From Streptacidiphilus fuscans (GTDB lineage: Bacteria; Actinomycetota; Actinomycetes; Streptomycetales; Streptomycetaceae): a stretch of 64,000 nucleotides of DNA. Within the stretch, counting starts at the first letter, position 1. Each line of letters starts with the position of its first letter. Below, in pieces: positions 33,122-41,446 of this stretch. A model generated the notes under the pieces. That model ran no database searches and had not been told where the DNA came from. It was given only the letters and a program-made list of their open reading frames with translations. Made by a program: the position numbers and the translations under genes. Where the stretch lies: NCBI RefSeq assembly GCF_015690355.1, contig NZ_JADPRT010000005.1, positions 326,503-390,502 on the forward strand. Reading direction: 5' to 3'.

Positions 33122-35387
33122 TCACCGCGTGCATGATGACCGTCTGGTAGGGATCCCAGGTGGACATCACGTAGTCGATGTCGGCGGCGTAGGGGTCGCC
33201 CGGGTGGGCCCGGGTGAACCGGCTGAGGACGTAGGGGGCGTAGGGGTCGCCCTCCAGGTTGCTGTCGGCGACGGGGTCGCAGTCGCGCGCCGTTTCGTGC
33301 ATGAAGTGGCAGAGCCCGTTGTCGACCCCGGGATCGAAGATCGTCGACGGCGCCGACCACGGCCCCGCGATGGAGTCGGCGAACCTCGCCTGGATCTTGC
33401 TCTGGCAGTTGTAGAGCATGAGCCAGGACTTCAGCGGGGCGACCCAGGAGATGGACGACTCACCGACGCATCTGTCGGACTGACTGTCCGTGAACATGGA
33501 GGTCGCGAGCCGGACATCGCTGACCCACGACCGGGTCCCGTTCGGATTGACGTGCAGGTAGCGCCAGTTGAGGTCGGTGGCGACGGGCCCGGGCGGCGCG
33601 TAGGCCATGATCGGGTCGGTGGAGCGGTACAGTCCGACGCCCCAGATGTAGGTGCCGCGTGCGTCGGCGGCCGGCGCTCCCGCGATGTTCTCGGTGTTCA
33701 GCGCTCCGGTGTAGGTGAACCGGCGGTTGAGCTGGAAGAGGTTCTTGTACCGGCCGAGCACCGGGTCGTACTGGGTCATCACGGCGTTGCCGTACTGGTT
33801 GACGCCCGGTTGGTGCCCGTTCTCGCAGTGGCTCGAATCGGAGGAACCGGTCCCGGCGCAGTGGTTGGTCCAGAAGATCACGTACTGGTGGCCTCCGCTG
33901 ACGAAGCCACTCGACGGCACGTTGAAGTACCCCTGGTAGATCGGCGGGTTGATGACAATGGCCGGCCGGTAGGTCGGGGTGGGGAAGGTGTTCAGGATCG
34001 GGTAGGTCAGATGCAGGCAGGAGGCGTAGCTCGGCGGTGCGGTGTCCCGACTGGTCGCGACCGAGTCGTCGTAGCCCTCCTCCTCGTGGTTCTCGACGGC
34101 GGCGGGGCGGGTGTCGCCGAACAGCAGCGTGAGTGTCGTGCCGTCGTCCACCGGGTAGCCGAGATCAGTGCCCTGCGCGTTCGCCCGGATCCCGGTGAGG
34201 TTCGTGGTGAGCATCCGCTGCTCGGCGTCGACGTTGCCGGTGAGCTGACACACCTTCTCGCTGCGTCCCCGGTAGGCGATCTGCTGGGAGCCGGGCTGCC
34301 AGGGCTTGTTCACGTCCGAGTTGTCGTGCCACCAGTGTTCGAGTCCGTTGCCCGAGAAGCCACCCGCGACCTGGGCGTTGTCCGGGGGCTCGGGCGCTGC
34401 CGGTCCCGGCACGACGACCTCGAAGTTGCCCGGCCGGTCACCCGCGCCGAAACCGCTCTCGATCAACGACGGCGACCCGGTCACACCTGAGGCGAACGAC
34501 CCTCCGAACTGCCACGGCTTGTTCACGTCGGAGTTGTCGTGCCACCAGTGCTCAAGATGGTCACCGACCGCCACCGCGACCTCGAAGTTGCCGGGCCGGT
34601 CACCCGCACCGAAACCGCTCTCGATCAACGACGGCGACCCGGTCACTCCCGAGGCGAACGACCCTCCGGACTGCCAGGGCTTGTTGACGTCCGAGTTGTC
34701 GTGCCACCAGTGCTCCAGATGGCCGCCCACCGGCACCACCACCTCGAAGTTCTTGTGGTCTCCGCCGAAGCCGCCCTGGATCATGGCGGGTCCGCCCGAC
34801 ACCCCGGCTGCGAACGTCTGTGCCGGGTGCCAGGTGGCGGTGTCCCGCCAGAAGGCCGCCAGGTGGTCGCCCTGCCGTGCGAGGACTTCGAGGTCACCGT
34901 GCCCGTTGCTGTGGAAGTCGCTCTGGATGACGGCGGGCCGGTCGTCGGAGATGCCCGAGCCGAAGACTCCGCCCTGCTGCCACTGGCCGCCCGTCGCGGC
35001 CCGCCAGTAGTGCACGAGCCGCCCGCTCTCGGGCACCACGACCTCCAGGTTCGGAAAGCCCGCCGTGGTGTAGTCGCTTTCGATCAGGCACCCGGGGCCG
35101 GTGGCGCGGTCGGTGATGACCGGACCGCGGGTCCACGCGTAGTTCACGTCGGCGTTGTCGTGCGAGTAGAAGACCAGATCGTTGCCCTGCAACACGACCA
35201 GGTCGAAGTCGCCCTGGGTCCCCGGCGTGCGCGGGCGGCCCTGGATCAGGCACGGGTCTCCGGTCACCAGCGGCTCCACCACGGTCTGCGGAGGAGCCGG
35301 TGCGTCCGCCGCGGTGGACCGCGCGTACGGCGCCGACCCGGCGACCAGCAGGCACCCCAGGGCCACCGTGAGCCCTCGCCACCACAT
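33096..35387 (-). CDS. Secreted repeat protein with a DUF4185-like domain
   Basis: About 763 residues from ATG 35387 (a GTG two codons earlier is possible). Signal peptide to about residue 26. The N-terminal half consists of about six repeats of 52-54 residues with the theme LIESGFG, NFEVVV, HLEHWWHDNSDVNKPW; two of them are nearly identical in DNA (period 162 bp). This looks like a beta-propeller-type carbohydrate-binding region. The C-terminal half (about 350-763), with LGYPVDDGTTLTLLFGDT and GHQYVIFWTN, resembles DUF4185, a five-bladed propeller fold related to glycosidases. Probably an extracellular glycan-acting or binding protein. Confidence 0.75.
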   Translation of the reverse strand: MWWRGLTVALGCLLVAGSAPYARSTAADAPAPPQTVVEPLVTGDPCLIQGRPRTPGTQGDFDLVVLQGNDLVFYSHDNADVNYAWTRGPVITDRATGPGCLIESDYTTAGFPNLEVVVPESGRLVHYWRAATGGQWQQGGVFGSGISDDRPAVIQSDFHSNGHGDLEVLARQGDHLAAFWRDTATWHPAQTFAAGVSGGPAMIQGGFGGDHKNFEVVVPVGGHLEHWWHDNSDVNKPWQSGGSFASGVTGSPSLIESGFGAGDRPGNFEVAVAVGDHLEHWWHDNSDVNKPWQFGGSFASGVTGSPSLIESGFGAGDRPGNFEVVVPGPAAPEPPDNAQVAGGFSGNGLEHWWHDNSDVNKPWQPGSQQIAYRGRSEKVCQLTGNVDAEQRMLTTNLTGIRANAQGTDLGYPVDDGTTLTLLFGDTRPAAVENHEEEGYDDSVATSRDTAPPSYASCLHLTYPILNTFPTPTYRPAIVINPPIYQGYFNVPSSGFVSGGHQYVIFWTNHCAGTGSSDSSHCENGHQPGVNQYGNAVMTQYDPVLGRYKNLFQLNRRFTYTGALNTENIAGAPAADARGTYIWGVGLYRSTDPIMAYAPPGPVATDLNWRYLHVNPNGTRSWVSDVRLATSMFTDSQSDRCVGESSISWVAPLKSWLMLYNCQSKIQARFADSIAGPWSAPSTIFDPGVDNGLCHFMHETARDCDPVADSNLEGDPYAPYVLSRFTRAHPGDPYAADIDYVMSTWDPYQTVIMHAVITKGHPHN
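34418..34716 (-). repeat. 162-bp coding repeat (two near-identical units)
   Basis: Copies start at 34418 and 34580; a more diverged third starts at 34742 with the same 162-bp (54-codon) period. They encode the HWWHDNSDVNKPW/LIESGFG unit. High DNA identity of the first two points to recent duplication or gene conversion. Confidence 0.8.
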
Positions 35388-35474
35388 CCCCACTGCGCCT
35401 CCCGTCCGCGCCGGGCCCGTCCGCCCGGCAGTCATCGCTCGCCCGCCGCCCGCCACCCGCCGATCACCCATCCA

Positions 35475-35489
35475 CTGACGGGGCGTCAG
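35475..35489. promoter_or_regulatory. TGAC-N5-GTCA palindrome upstream of a secreted-protein gene
   Basis: CTGACG-GGG-CGTCAG, 6-bp arms. It lies about 90 bases before the leftward repeat-protein start, where an operator would be expected. No stop codon is involved here. Confidence 0.5.
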
Positions 35490-35618
35490 GAGTCGCCTCA
35501 TTCTCGCCGAGGCCCAGGTCGAACCGGCCGCCGCCTCGCCGAGGCACGGTGCGCGGAGATGAACTCCGCGCCCATGCCCGAGTCCTCTCGCGGCTCGCGC
35601 GGATGGCAGGATGGCCCC

Positions 35619-35984
35619 ATGAGCATCGTCAAGATCAACGCCCTCACGGTCCCGTCGGAGATGCGGGAGACCCTGGAGAAGCGCTTCGCCGCCCGTGCCG
35701 GTGCGGTCGAGAACTCCGACGGCTTCGAGTGGTTCGAGCTGCTCCGCCCGGTCGAGGGCACCGACCAGTACCTCGTCTACACCCGCTGGCGCAGCGAGGA
35801 GGACTTCCAGAACTGGATGTCCGGCCCGATGCAGGCCGCCCACGCCGGCCAGGGCCAGGGCGGCGGCCAGGGCGGGCAGGGCGGTGCCCACGGTGGCGGC
35901 GACGACAAGCCGAAGCCCGCCGCGACCGGCTCCACCCTCTGGTCCTTCGAGGTCGTCCAGCAGGCCGCCCCGAAGTCCGCCTGA
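35619..35984 (+). CDS. Antibiotic biosynthesis monooxygenase-domain (haem-degrading-like) protein
   Basis: 121 residues. ABM ferredoxin-like fold: start VKINALTVPSEMRETLEKRF, central Asn in VENSDGFEWFELLRP, and YLVYTRWRSEEDFQNWM, a pattern seen in actinobacterial HmoB/MhuD-like haem-degrading monooxygenases. A Gly/Gln-rich insert (residues about 76-97, GQGQGGGQGG theme) precedes the last strand and is unusual. The stop is part of an 18-bp tandem duplication that also forms the gap to the alpha/beta hydrolase gene 38 bases on. Confidence 0.85.
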   Translation: MSIVKINALTVPSEMRETLEKRFAARAGAVENSDGFEWFELLRPVEGTDQYLVYTRWRSEEDFQNWMSGPMQAAHAGQGQGGGQGGQGGAHGGGDDKPKPAATGSTLWSFEVVQQAAPKSA

Positions 35985-36016
35985 ACCGAGCGACAAAGCT
36001 GAGCCGAGCGACGACA
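35981..36016 (+). repeat. 18-bp tandem duplication of a stop region
   Basis: CTGAACCGAGCGACAAAG then CTGAGCCGAGCGACGACA (first 14 bases alike but for one). The first contains the TGA stop at 35982-35984. The pair fills nearly the whole intergenic gap. Confidence 0.7.
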
Positions 36017-36021
36017 GCGCC

Positions 36022-36837
36022 ATGCCCCACGCGACCGCCCTCGACGGGACCCGCATCGCCTACCAGGTCCACGGCGAGGGCGCGCCGCTGGTGCTGCTCT
36101 CCGGCCAGGCCAACAACCACCACTGGTGGGACGCCGTCCGCGCCGACTTCCACGCCGCCGGCAGCACCGAAGGCCGCCCGGCCCGCAGCACGATCACGCT
36201 CGACTGGCGCGGCACCGGCGACAGCGACAAGCCCGACGAGCCCTACACCACCTCCGGCTTCGCCGAGGACGTGGTCGCCGTCCTGGACGCCCTCGGCATC
36301 GAGCGCGCCGACGTCTACGGCACCTCGATGGGCGGCCGGGTCGCCCAGTGGCTGGGCGCATGCCATCCGGAGCGGGTCCGCAGGCTGGTCCTCGGCTGCA
36401 CCACGCCCGGCGACGTCCACGGCGTGGCACGTGACCGGGCGGTCTCGGCGGCGCTCGCGTCCGCCGAGACCGCGATCGCCAAAGCCACGCTGCTCGACCT
36501 GATGTACACCCCTGCCTGGCTGGCCGACCACCCCCACGGTCCCTGGAACGTGCTCGGCGACCGCGACATGCCCCCCTACGCCCGACGCCGCCACCTGCTG
36601 GCCAGCCGCCGCCACGACGCCTGGGACGTGCTCCCCGAGATCACCGCGCCGACCCTGGTCGTCCACGGCACCGCCGACCGGTTCAACCCCGCTGAGAACG
36701 CGCCCCTCCTCGCCGCCCGGATCCCCGGCGCCAGGCTGCACCTGATCCCGGACGCGCGGCACGCCTACTTCGACGAGTTCCGCGAGGTCGCCTCCCCGCT
36801 GGTGCTGGACTTCCTCGACGCGCCGTCAGGGGCCTGA
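36022..36837 (+). CDS. Alpha/beta hydrolase
   Basis: 271 residues. Strand-turn nucleophile motif GTSMGGR (Ser at about residue 105), oxyanion region LVLLSGQANNHHWW, acid in VHGTADRFNP, and His in DARHAYFDEF complete the triad. It resembles the 3-oxoadipate enol-lactonase/haloperoxidase-like branch of the fold, but substrate is open. Start ATG 36022 lies 38 bases after the monooxygenase stop; no strong ribosome site is seen. Confidence 0.88.
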   Translation: MPHATALDGTRIAYQVHGEGAPLVLLSGQANNHHWWDAVRADFHAAGSTEGRPARSTITLDWRGTGDSDKPDEPYTTSGFAEDVVAVLDALGIERADVYGTSMGGRVAQWLGACHPERVRRLVLGCTTPGDVHGVARDRAVSAALASAETAIAKATLLDLMYTPAWLADHPHGPWNVLGDRDMPPYARRRHLLASRRHDAWDVLPEITAPTLVVHGTADRFNPAENAPLLAARIPGARLHLIPDARHAYFDEFREVASPLVLDFLDAPSGA

Positions 36838-36876
36838 CCCCGGCCGGACGCTTTGTCCGGTGTTGTACTGGTTCCC

Positions 36877-37815
36877 ATGGCCACCGGAGAGAACCTGGGG
36901 AGCAGGGGAAGCAGGGGGAACAAGCGGAGCCGACGGCGCAGCCGGGCCGCCCGGGCGGAGACGGCCCGGCGGACCGCCAACCTGCGCACCCGGATCCGGC
37001 TGCTGATCGAGCTGACCGCGCGGGCCGGCGCCTACCGCCGGGGCCTGGTCGCCGCCGCGTCCGGGCTCAGCCCGGAGGAGGCCGAGATCATGGCCGACCT
37101 GGAGTCCCACGGCCTCCAGGTCCCGCAGCTGCACGACGTGCTCTGCGGCGGACACGTCCTGGTGGACGACCCCTCCCTCTACGAGGCGTGGCAGTTCCCC
37201 TCGGCCAGCCATCCGCGCATCTCCAGCCACCACAAGGACATCGACAAGAAGCTCTACCCGGACATCGGCATGCGCGGCCGGGTGGTCCGCGAGAAGCTGC
37301 ACGGCCGCACCGCCACCGGCACCTGGATGCAGCTGGAGAAGACCCCGGCCGCGTTCGGCAAGAACAAGCTGCCCAGCCTGGACGACCTGCGGCACCTGAT
37401 GGACTACGTGGTCTACCGGATCACCCGGAGCAACGTCGGCCCGTGGGGGCTCTCCCGGCTGACCGAGCGCCGTCCGCTGTACCTCACCCCGGCCCTGGCC
37501 CAGCCGACCGAGCTGACCCCGCCCGTCGCCGAGGCCCTCGCCGGGGCGCTGCGCCGGATCGAGGAGGAGGACGACACCACCTCCGTCTCGCAGGACCTGG
37601 CGACCCGCTTCCCGCCGCCCGAACGCCCCGACCCCTCGGACGAGCTCGGCCGCGCGCTGAGCGGCCGCAGCGGGCGCGGGCTGTTCGGCAACTCCGACGT
37701 GTGGATCAGTGAGACGGCGCTGCCGACCACCGCGTCCGTCCTGTCCGCCGCCGCGACGGCGAGCCCGCCACGCGGCACCCGATGGTCGACGGAAACCGAG
37801 GAAGGCTCAGCATGA
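36877..37815 (+). CDS. Protein of unknown function, first of a two-gene cassette
   Basis: About 312 residues from ATG 36877; GTG 36853 is an alternative, and neither has a clear ribosome site. A very basic N-terminus (residues 8-50, Arg/Ala-rich, helical) is followed by a compact middle with HVLVDDPSLYEAWQF and HLMDYVVYRITRSNVGPWG, then an acidic, Ser/Pro-rich end. No transmembrane segment or signal. I do not recognise the family. Its stop overlaps the next start (ATGA at 37812-37815), so the two proteins likely act together. Confidence 0.7.
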   Translation: MATGENLGSRGSRGNKRSRRRSRAARAETARRTANLRTRIRLLIELTARAGAYRRGLVAAASGLSPEEAEIMADLESHGLQVPQLHDVLCGGHVLVDDPSLYEAWQFPSASHPRISSHHKDIDKKLYPDIGMRGRVVREKLHGRTATGTWMQLEKTPAAFGKNKLPSLDDLRHLMDYVVYRITRSNVGPWGLSRLTERRPLYLTPALAQPTELTPPVAEALAGALRRIEEEDDTTSVSQDLATRFPPPERPDPSDELGRALSGRSGRGLFGNSDVWISETALPTTASVLSAAATASPPRGTRWSTETEEGSA

Positions 37816-38636
37816 CCGAACCGACCCCAACCCCCGAACCCGAGCCACAGCCCGAGCCGCAGCCGACGCCGGAGCCCCAGCCGACGGCGGAGCCGGAGGC
37901 CGGCGACACCCAGGTCCCCTCCGGGCTGGTGTCGGCGGTGGTCAACCTGGTGGGCACCGGCGCGGTCGCGCTCGGCGCGTACACGATCGCCGAACTCACC
38001 GCCGTCGACGCGGTGGTGGACTTCCTGGAGTCCCGGCCCTCGGACGAGGTGCTCGCGGAGGCGGTCCGCTCGCTGGCCGCCCGCCAGCTGCTGCTGGCCG
38101 GGGACGGACCGGGGAAGATCGAGGTGCGCGGCGACCTCGGCATCGCCGTCACCTTCCAGCGCCGCGCCCGGCTGGTGCTGGACGCCCGGGTGGCGGGCAC
38201 CGAGTCCGGCGAGGCGTGGCGGATGCTGGTGCTGCCGCAGCCCGAGCGGATCTGCATGATCGTGCGCATCGACGCGCTCGGCGTCCATGAACTCTCCCTG
38301 CACACGCTGGACGAGACGCTCGGCATGGTCGCCGACTGGCTGCCGCGCGGCTCCTGGGCCGACGCGGACGGCCACGCCGACCCGGACGCGGTCCTGGCCG
38401 CGGCCGAGCGCTCCGCGCTGCTGACGGCCGTCCACTACTCGGCGGTGGGCTCCGCCGAGACCGCCGAGTCCAGCACCGACCTGGTCCTCGCCCGTCGCGG
38501 CGGTCGCCTGTACGCCTTCACCCGCGACCCGCAGGACGCCACCCGTCTCGTCCCCAGCACGCGGGGACGCGGCCAGGGCCTGCGCGAGATCGTCGCCGCG
38601 CTGCTGGACCAGCCCATGACGAAGGTGGCGAAGTAG
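37812..38636 (+). CDS. Protein of unknown function, second of a two-gene cassette
   Basis: 274 residues from ATG 37812, with GAGGAAGG upstream and a 4-base overlap with the previous stop. The first 35 residues are a Pro/Glu/Thr repeat (EPEPQPEPQ theme). The folded part (about 36-270) contains repeated hydrophobic/charged patterns such as FLESRPSDEVLAEAVRSLAARQLL and LHTLDETLGMVADWLP, with no membrane segment. It may be an effector or secretion-related partner, but this is only by appearance. Family not recognised. Confidence 0.7.
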   Translation: MTEPTPTPEPEPQPEPQPTPEPQPTAEPEAGDTQVPSGLVSAVVNLVGTGAVALGAYTIAELTAVDAVVDFLESRPSDEVLAEAVRSLAARQLLLAGDGPGKIEVRGDLGIAVTFQRRARLVLDARVAGTESGEAWRMLVLPQPERICMIVRIDALGVHELSLHTLDETLGMVADWLPRGSWADADGHADPDAVLAAAERSALLTAVHYSAVGSAETAESSTDLVLARRGGRLYAFTRDPQDATRLVPSTRGRGQGLREIVAALLDQPMTKVAK

Positions 38637-38670
38637 CGTCCCAGCACAGCGAGTTCAGAGAGAAGTCCCG

Positions 38671-39099
38671 TCAGGACGCGGCGGCGAGCTCCAGCGCGGC
38701 CAGCACCTCGGACCGGCTGGGCGCTCCGGCGGAGCGGCGGGCGACCCGGCCGTGCCGGTCCAGCACCAGCACCGTCGGGGTGCGCATGACGTCGGCCCGG
38801 CGGACCAGGTCCAGCCGCTCCTCGGCGTCGATCTCGACCAGCCGGACGCCGGGACGGTCCGCCGCGACCTCGCCGAGCAGCCGCCTGGTGCCCGGGCAGT
38901 TGGCGCAGAACTCGGTCGAGAACTGCACCAACGTCGCCTGGTCGCCCAGTGGTTGGCCGAGGTCGGCGCCGGTCAGGCGCAGCGCGGGGCCCGGCTTGGC
39001 ACCCCGCATCCTGCCGTCACGCGCGGCCCGCACCAGGCCGAAGCCCGTCGCGGCGGCCAGCACCACGACGAGGACGAGCACTCCGGTGAGCTCGCTCAT
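38671..39099 (-). CDS. Membrane-anchored thioredoxin-like protein
   Basis: 142 residues from ATG 39099. One N-terminal membrane helix (about residues 5-24, VLVLVVVLAAATGFGLV) then a thioredoxin fold with active site FCANCP (CxxC) and cis-Pro loop RTPTVLVLD. The upstream DUF4395 gene overlaps it by 4 bases (ATGA). This pair is common in actinobacteria and is thought to handle disulfide or reactive-sulfur chemistry at the membrane. Confidence 0.88.
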   Translation of the reverse strand: MSELTGVLVLVVVLAAATGFGLVRAARDGRMRGAKPGPALRLTGADLGQPLGDQATLVQFSTEFCANCPGTRRLLGEVAADRPGVRLVEIDAEERLDLVRRADVMRTPTVLVLDRHGRVARRSAGAPSRSEVLAALELAAAS

Positions 39100-39551
39100 G
39101 ACAGCCGCGCCCGACTCCGGACAGCCAGCAGGTAGACCTCGCAGCCGAGGCAGTAGCCGAAGACCGCGTTGAGGAAGGCGGCGGCAAGCGCCAGCGCCGT
39201 CGCGGCGACGCCCAGCCACAGCGCGCCGGAGAGGTAGCCGACCGTGCCGACCAGCGCGAAGGCCAGGCCGACGGCCTGGGCGAACCGGGGCGGGCGCTCG
39301 TCCTCCAGCTCGGTCGGCGGCCCGAGGCGCGGGCGCACCAGACGCCGGAAGAGGTAGCCGTAGGGCGAGAAGCGCAGTCCGAGGAGCGCGCCGAGCGCGA
39401 AGACGACGCCCTGCGCGGCGAGCAGCGCACCGCTGCTGGTCACCAGGGCGACGGCGAGGACCACCGTGGTCAGGGACGCGGCGAAACGCGGGCCGCGTGG
39501 ATCGATACGTGGCGGATCGATACGGGACGTGCCGGAGCTGCCGAGAGGCAT
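39096..39551 (-). CDS. DUF4395 membrane protein
   Basis: 151 residues, ATG 39551 with GGAG upstream. Four hydrophobic segments; the C-terminal one carries LNAVFGYCLGCEVYLL, the conserved Cys-x-x-Cys of DUF4395. Its stop overlaps the thioredoxin start. The cysteines probably exchange electrons with the thioredoxin partner. Confidence 0.88.
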   Translation of the reverse strand: MPLGSSGTSRIDPPRIDPRGPRFAASLTTVVLAVALVTSSGALLAAQGVVFALGALLGLRFSPYGYLFRRLVRPRLGPPTELEDERPPRFAQAVGLAFALVGTVGYLSGALWLGVAATALALAAAFLNAVFGYCLGCEVYLLAVRSRARLS

Positions 39552-39707
39552 GCGGGACTCCGAGAGGTTCGAGGGTTCCTGGGGTTCCTTGGGGTCGGGA
39601 TCAGGAACGACGACACGCCGCGGACCACACCCGACCGAAGTCGATGTGGTCCCGGGTCACCAGGAACGTCTCTACAGGCACACCACCATTGGAACAGCCG
39701 CCCCCGC

Positions 39708-39752
39708 CGCAGGTCAACGGAGCGCAGCTCAACGCAGCGCAGGTCAACGCGC
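39708..39752 (-). repeat. Three 15-bp tandem units containing a stop codon
   Basis: CGCAGGTCAACGGAG (39708), CGCAGCTCAACGCAG (39723) and CGCAGGTCAACGCGC (39738) run head to tail. The complement of TCA at 39744-39746 is the stop of the ACT-like gene; the other units repeat it in frame. Confidence 0.8.
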
Positions 39753-40157
39753 GTGCGACGGGCTCCGGCGGCGGGTGAGGTCCTCCAGCAGTGCGACCGC
39801 GTGGCTCGCCTGCCCGTAGGGGACGAAGAGGTGGTCGTGGTGGAAGCCCGCGACGACGTTGCAGCTCAGCCCGGCCTCGGCCAGCACGTCCGCGACGGCC
39901 GCCGTCATGCCCACCGCCTCCAACGCGGAGTGGACGCGCAGCGTGATCCAGCCCGCGACGTAGTGGTACGCGAGCTGGGCGGCGTCGGCCTCCTCCTGCG
40001 CCACGACCACGGTCAGACCCTCCGGCTCCTGCACCGACACCACGGGGCGGACTCCCTCGGGCACCGGTCCGGGCAGCGTGCAGAAGACGTACGCGCCGGG
40101 GTTGAGCTCGGGCTTCATGTCGGCCAGCAGCTTGTCCAGCCTGGTCTCACCGGTCAT
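39744..40157 (-). CDS. ACT-domain protein (DUF2241-like)
   Basis: 137 residues. The sequence MKPELNPGAYVFCTLPG, then SVQEPEGLTVVVAQEEAD, and the second half with AAVADVLAEAGLSCNVVAGFHHDHLFVP matches the paired ACT-like fold of the DUF2241/ACT_3 family, small regulatory or amino-acid-binding proteins. It is transcribed alone, 84 bases downstream of nothing on its strand but 85 bases left of the hibernation-factor gene's stop. Substrate unknown. Confidence 0.85.
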   Translation of the reverse strand: MTGETRLDKLLADMKPELNPGAYVFCTLPGPVPEGVRPVVSVQEPEGLTVVVAQEEADAAQLAYHYVAGWITLRVHSALEAVGMTAAVADVLAEAGLSCNVVAGFHHDHLFVPYGQASHAVALLEDLTRRRSPSHAR

Positions 40158-40208
40158 GGCTCAAGGCTAGGTGCGGACGCGCCGGTGCGCCTGCGGGCAC
40201 CGGCGGCT

Positions 40209-40244
40209 CGAAGCCGGCCCGCTCACGCGAAGCCGGCCCGCTCA
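40209..40244 (-). repeat. 17-bp duplication (period 19) of a stop region
   Basis: CGAAGCCGGCCCGCTCA occurs at 40209-40225 and 40228-40244 with two bases between. The complement of TCA at 40242-40244 is the stop of the hibernation-factor gene; the left copy repeats it. Confidence 0.85.
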
Positions 40245-41312
40245 GCTCGAACTCGGCCGCACCCCGCGTACCAGCCCCGCGCCGAGCAGCGCCTCGTGCG
40301 CCTGGCGGACGCCGCGGCGCACCCGCTGCGGGTCAGGCGGGCCACCGGGGGTCTCCTCCAGGCCCGCGACGAGTTCGAGCAGCGCGTCGCCGAGCGCCTG
40401 CATGCCCGTCTCCAGCCGGGCGACCCGGTCGTCCAGCGTCGCCGGTTCCGCCGCCGTCGGCTCCGGCGCCTCCTCCGCCACCTCGGAGCCGCCCTCGCCG
40501 ATGCCCGAGCCCGCCGGGCTGATCAGGCCGTAGTGCCCGTCGTAGCGCGCATACAGGACGGCCCCACGCCCGGAGGCCGGGTCGGCGAAGAAGAGGAAGG
40601 GGTGGTCCGAGGCGTCCAGGCTCGCCTTGGCCTGCCCCACCGTCAGCACCGGCGCGGGGCTCTTGAGCACCGTGACCTGGACCGTCGGCGGGACCAGGCC
40701 CTCCGGGTCGGGGACGAGCTGGGCCAGCCGGAACGGGCCGGGCCCGAAGCGGTAGAGCACGCTGTCCTGGCCGCTGCCGGACTCGGTGAAGAGGTGGAAG
40801 TCGAAGTCCATCGTCTCCAGCGTGAACGCCGCCTGGTCGGTGGACTCCCGCACCAGGGCGACGTCCTTGTGGCGGCTGATCACGCGCTGGTCGGCGGGCA
40901 GTTGCACGCGGGTCGGGCGGCGCAGCGGCTCGACCCCCTGGCGCCAGTCGGTGATCCCGGAGCGGTCGCTGTCCGGTGCGGTGTGGCCGCTGCGGGCCCA
41001 CTCCATCCGGGAGAGCTGGATGTCGAGCCGGCTGCGCAGCACGGCGATCGCCTCGGCCATGGTGTCGGCGGCGACCTGCGCGCGGACGATGCCGCCCTCG
41101 ACGGCCAGCACCGCCTCAGCCATCGCGGGGCGGCCGACGGCCTGCCGGGTCCGGCTCAGCCGGACATCCGCGGCCCGCGCGTGCTCGCCGGTGTCGTCGA
41201 GCAGCTGCTGGACGGTCGCGCGGGCCAGTTCGGTCGTGGCCGGGGACAGCTCGCCGCCCAGCACCGTCACCTGCAGATCGGGCGAGAGCCCGGTCGGAAC
41301 GTCAGTGGTCAT
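40242..41312 (-). CDS. HPF/RaiA-type ribosome hibernation factor with duplicated C-terminal domain
   Basis: 356 residues. N-terminal S30AE/HPF domain (about 10-110, ending AEAIAVLRSRLDIQLSRM) binds the ribosome in dormancy. Two copies of the C-terminal dimerisation domain follow: VISRHKDVALVRESTDQAAFTLETMDF (about 155-215) and VTVLKSPAPVLTVGQAKASLDASDHPFLFF (about 222-275), the second more diverged. A Glu-rich linker and short helix end the protein. Usual long HPF has one such domain. It may be a stress-specific paralog. Confidence 0.82.
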   Translation of the reverse strand: MTTDVPTGLSPDLQVTVLGGELSPATTELARATVQQLLDDTGEHARAADVRLSRTRQAVGRPAMAEAVLAVEGGIVRAQVAADTMAEAIAVLRSRLDIQLSRMEWARSGHTAPDSDRSGITDWRQGVEPLRRPTRVQLPADQRVISRHKDVALVRESTDQAAFTLETMDFDFHLFTESGSGQDSVLYRFGPGPFRLAQLVPDPEGLVPPTVQVTVLKSPAPVLTVGQAKASLDASDHPFLFFADPASGRGAVLYARYDGHYGLISPAGSGIGEGGSEVAEEAPEPTAAEPATLDDRVARLETGMQALGDALLELVAGLEETPGGPPDPQRVRRGVRQAHEALLGAGLVRGVRPSSS

Positions 41313-41446
41313 GGTCTCTCGCTCCGCTCGTCGCCAGGGCCGTCACCTTCGACGGTAAGACGGGTTGGCCCCCACGTCGCACCGGCAAGTCGCTAAACCG
41401 GCCATTTTCCTGCGGCGACCCCCGGGACGGAGCGGTCACCAGGGCC

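Noticed and set aside
34418..34716. Possible CRISPR-like array
   Set aside because: Units are 162 bp without unique spacers and keep an open frame coding for a repeated domain.
35619..36837. Fragment of an antibiotic biosynthetic cluster
   Set aside because: The ABM-domain and alpha/beta hydrolase genes are alone; neighbours are housekeeping-like and there is no synthase gene.
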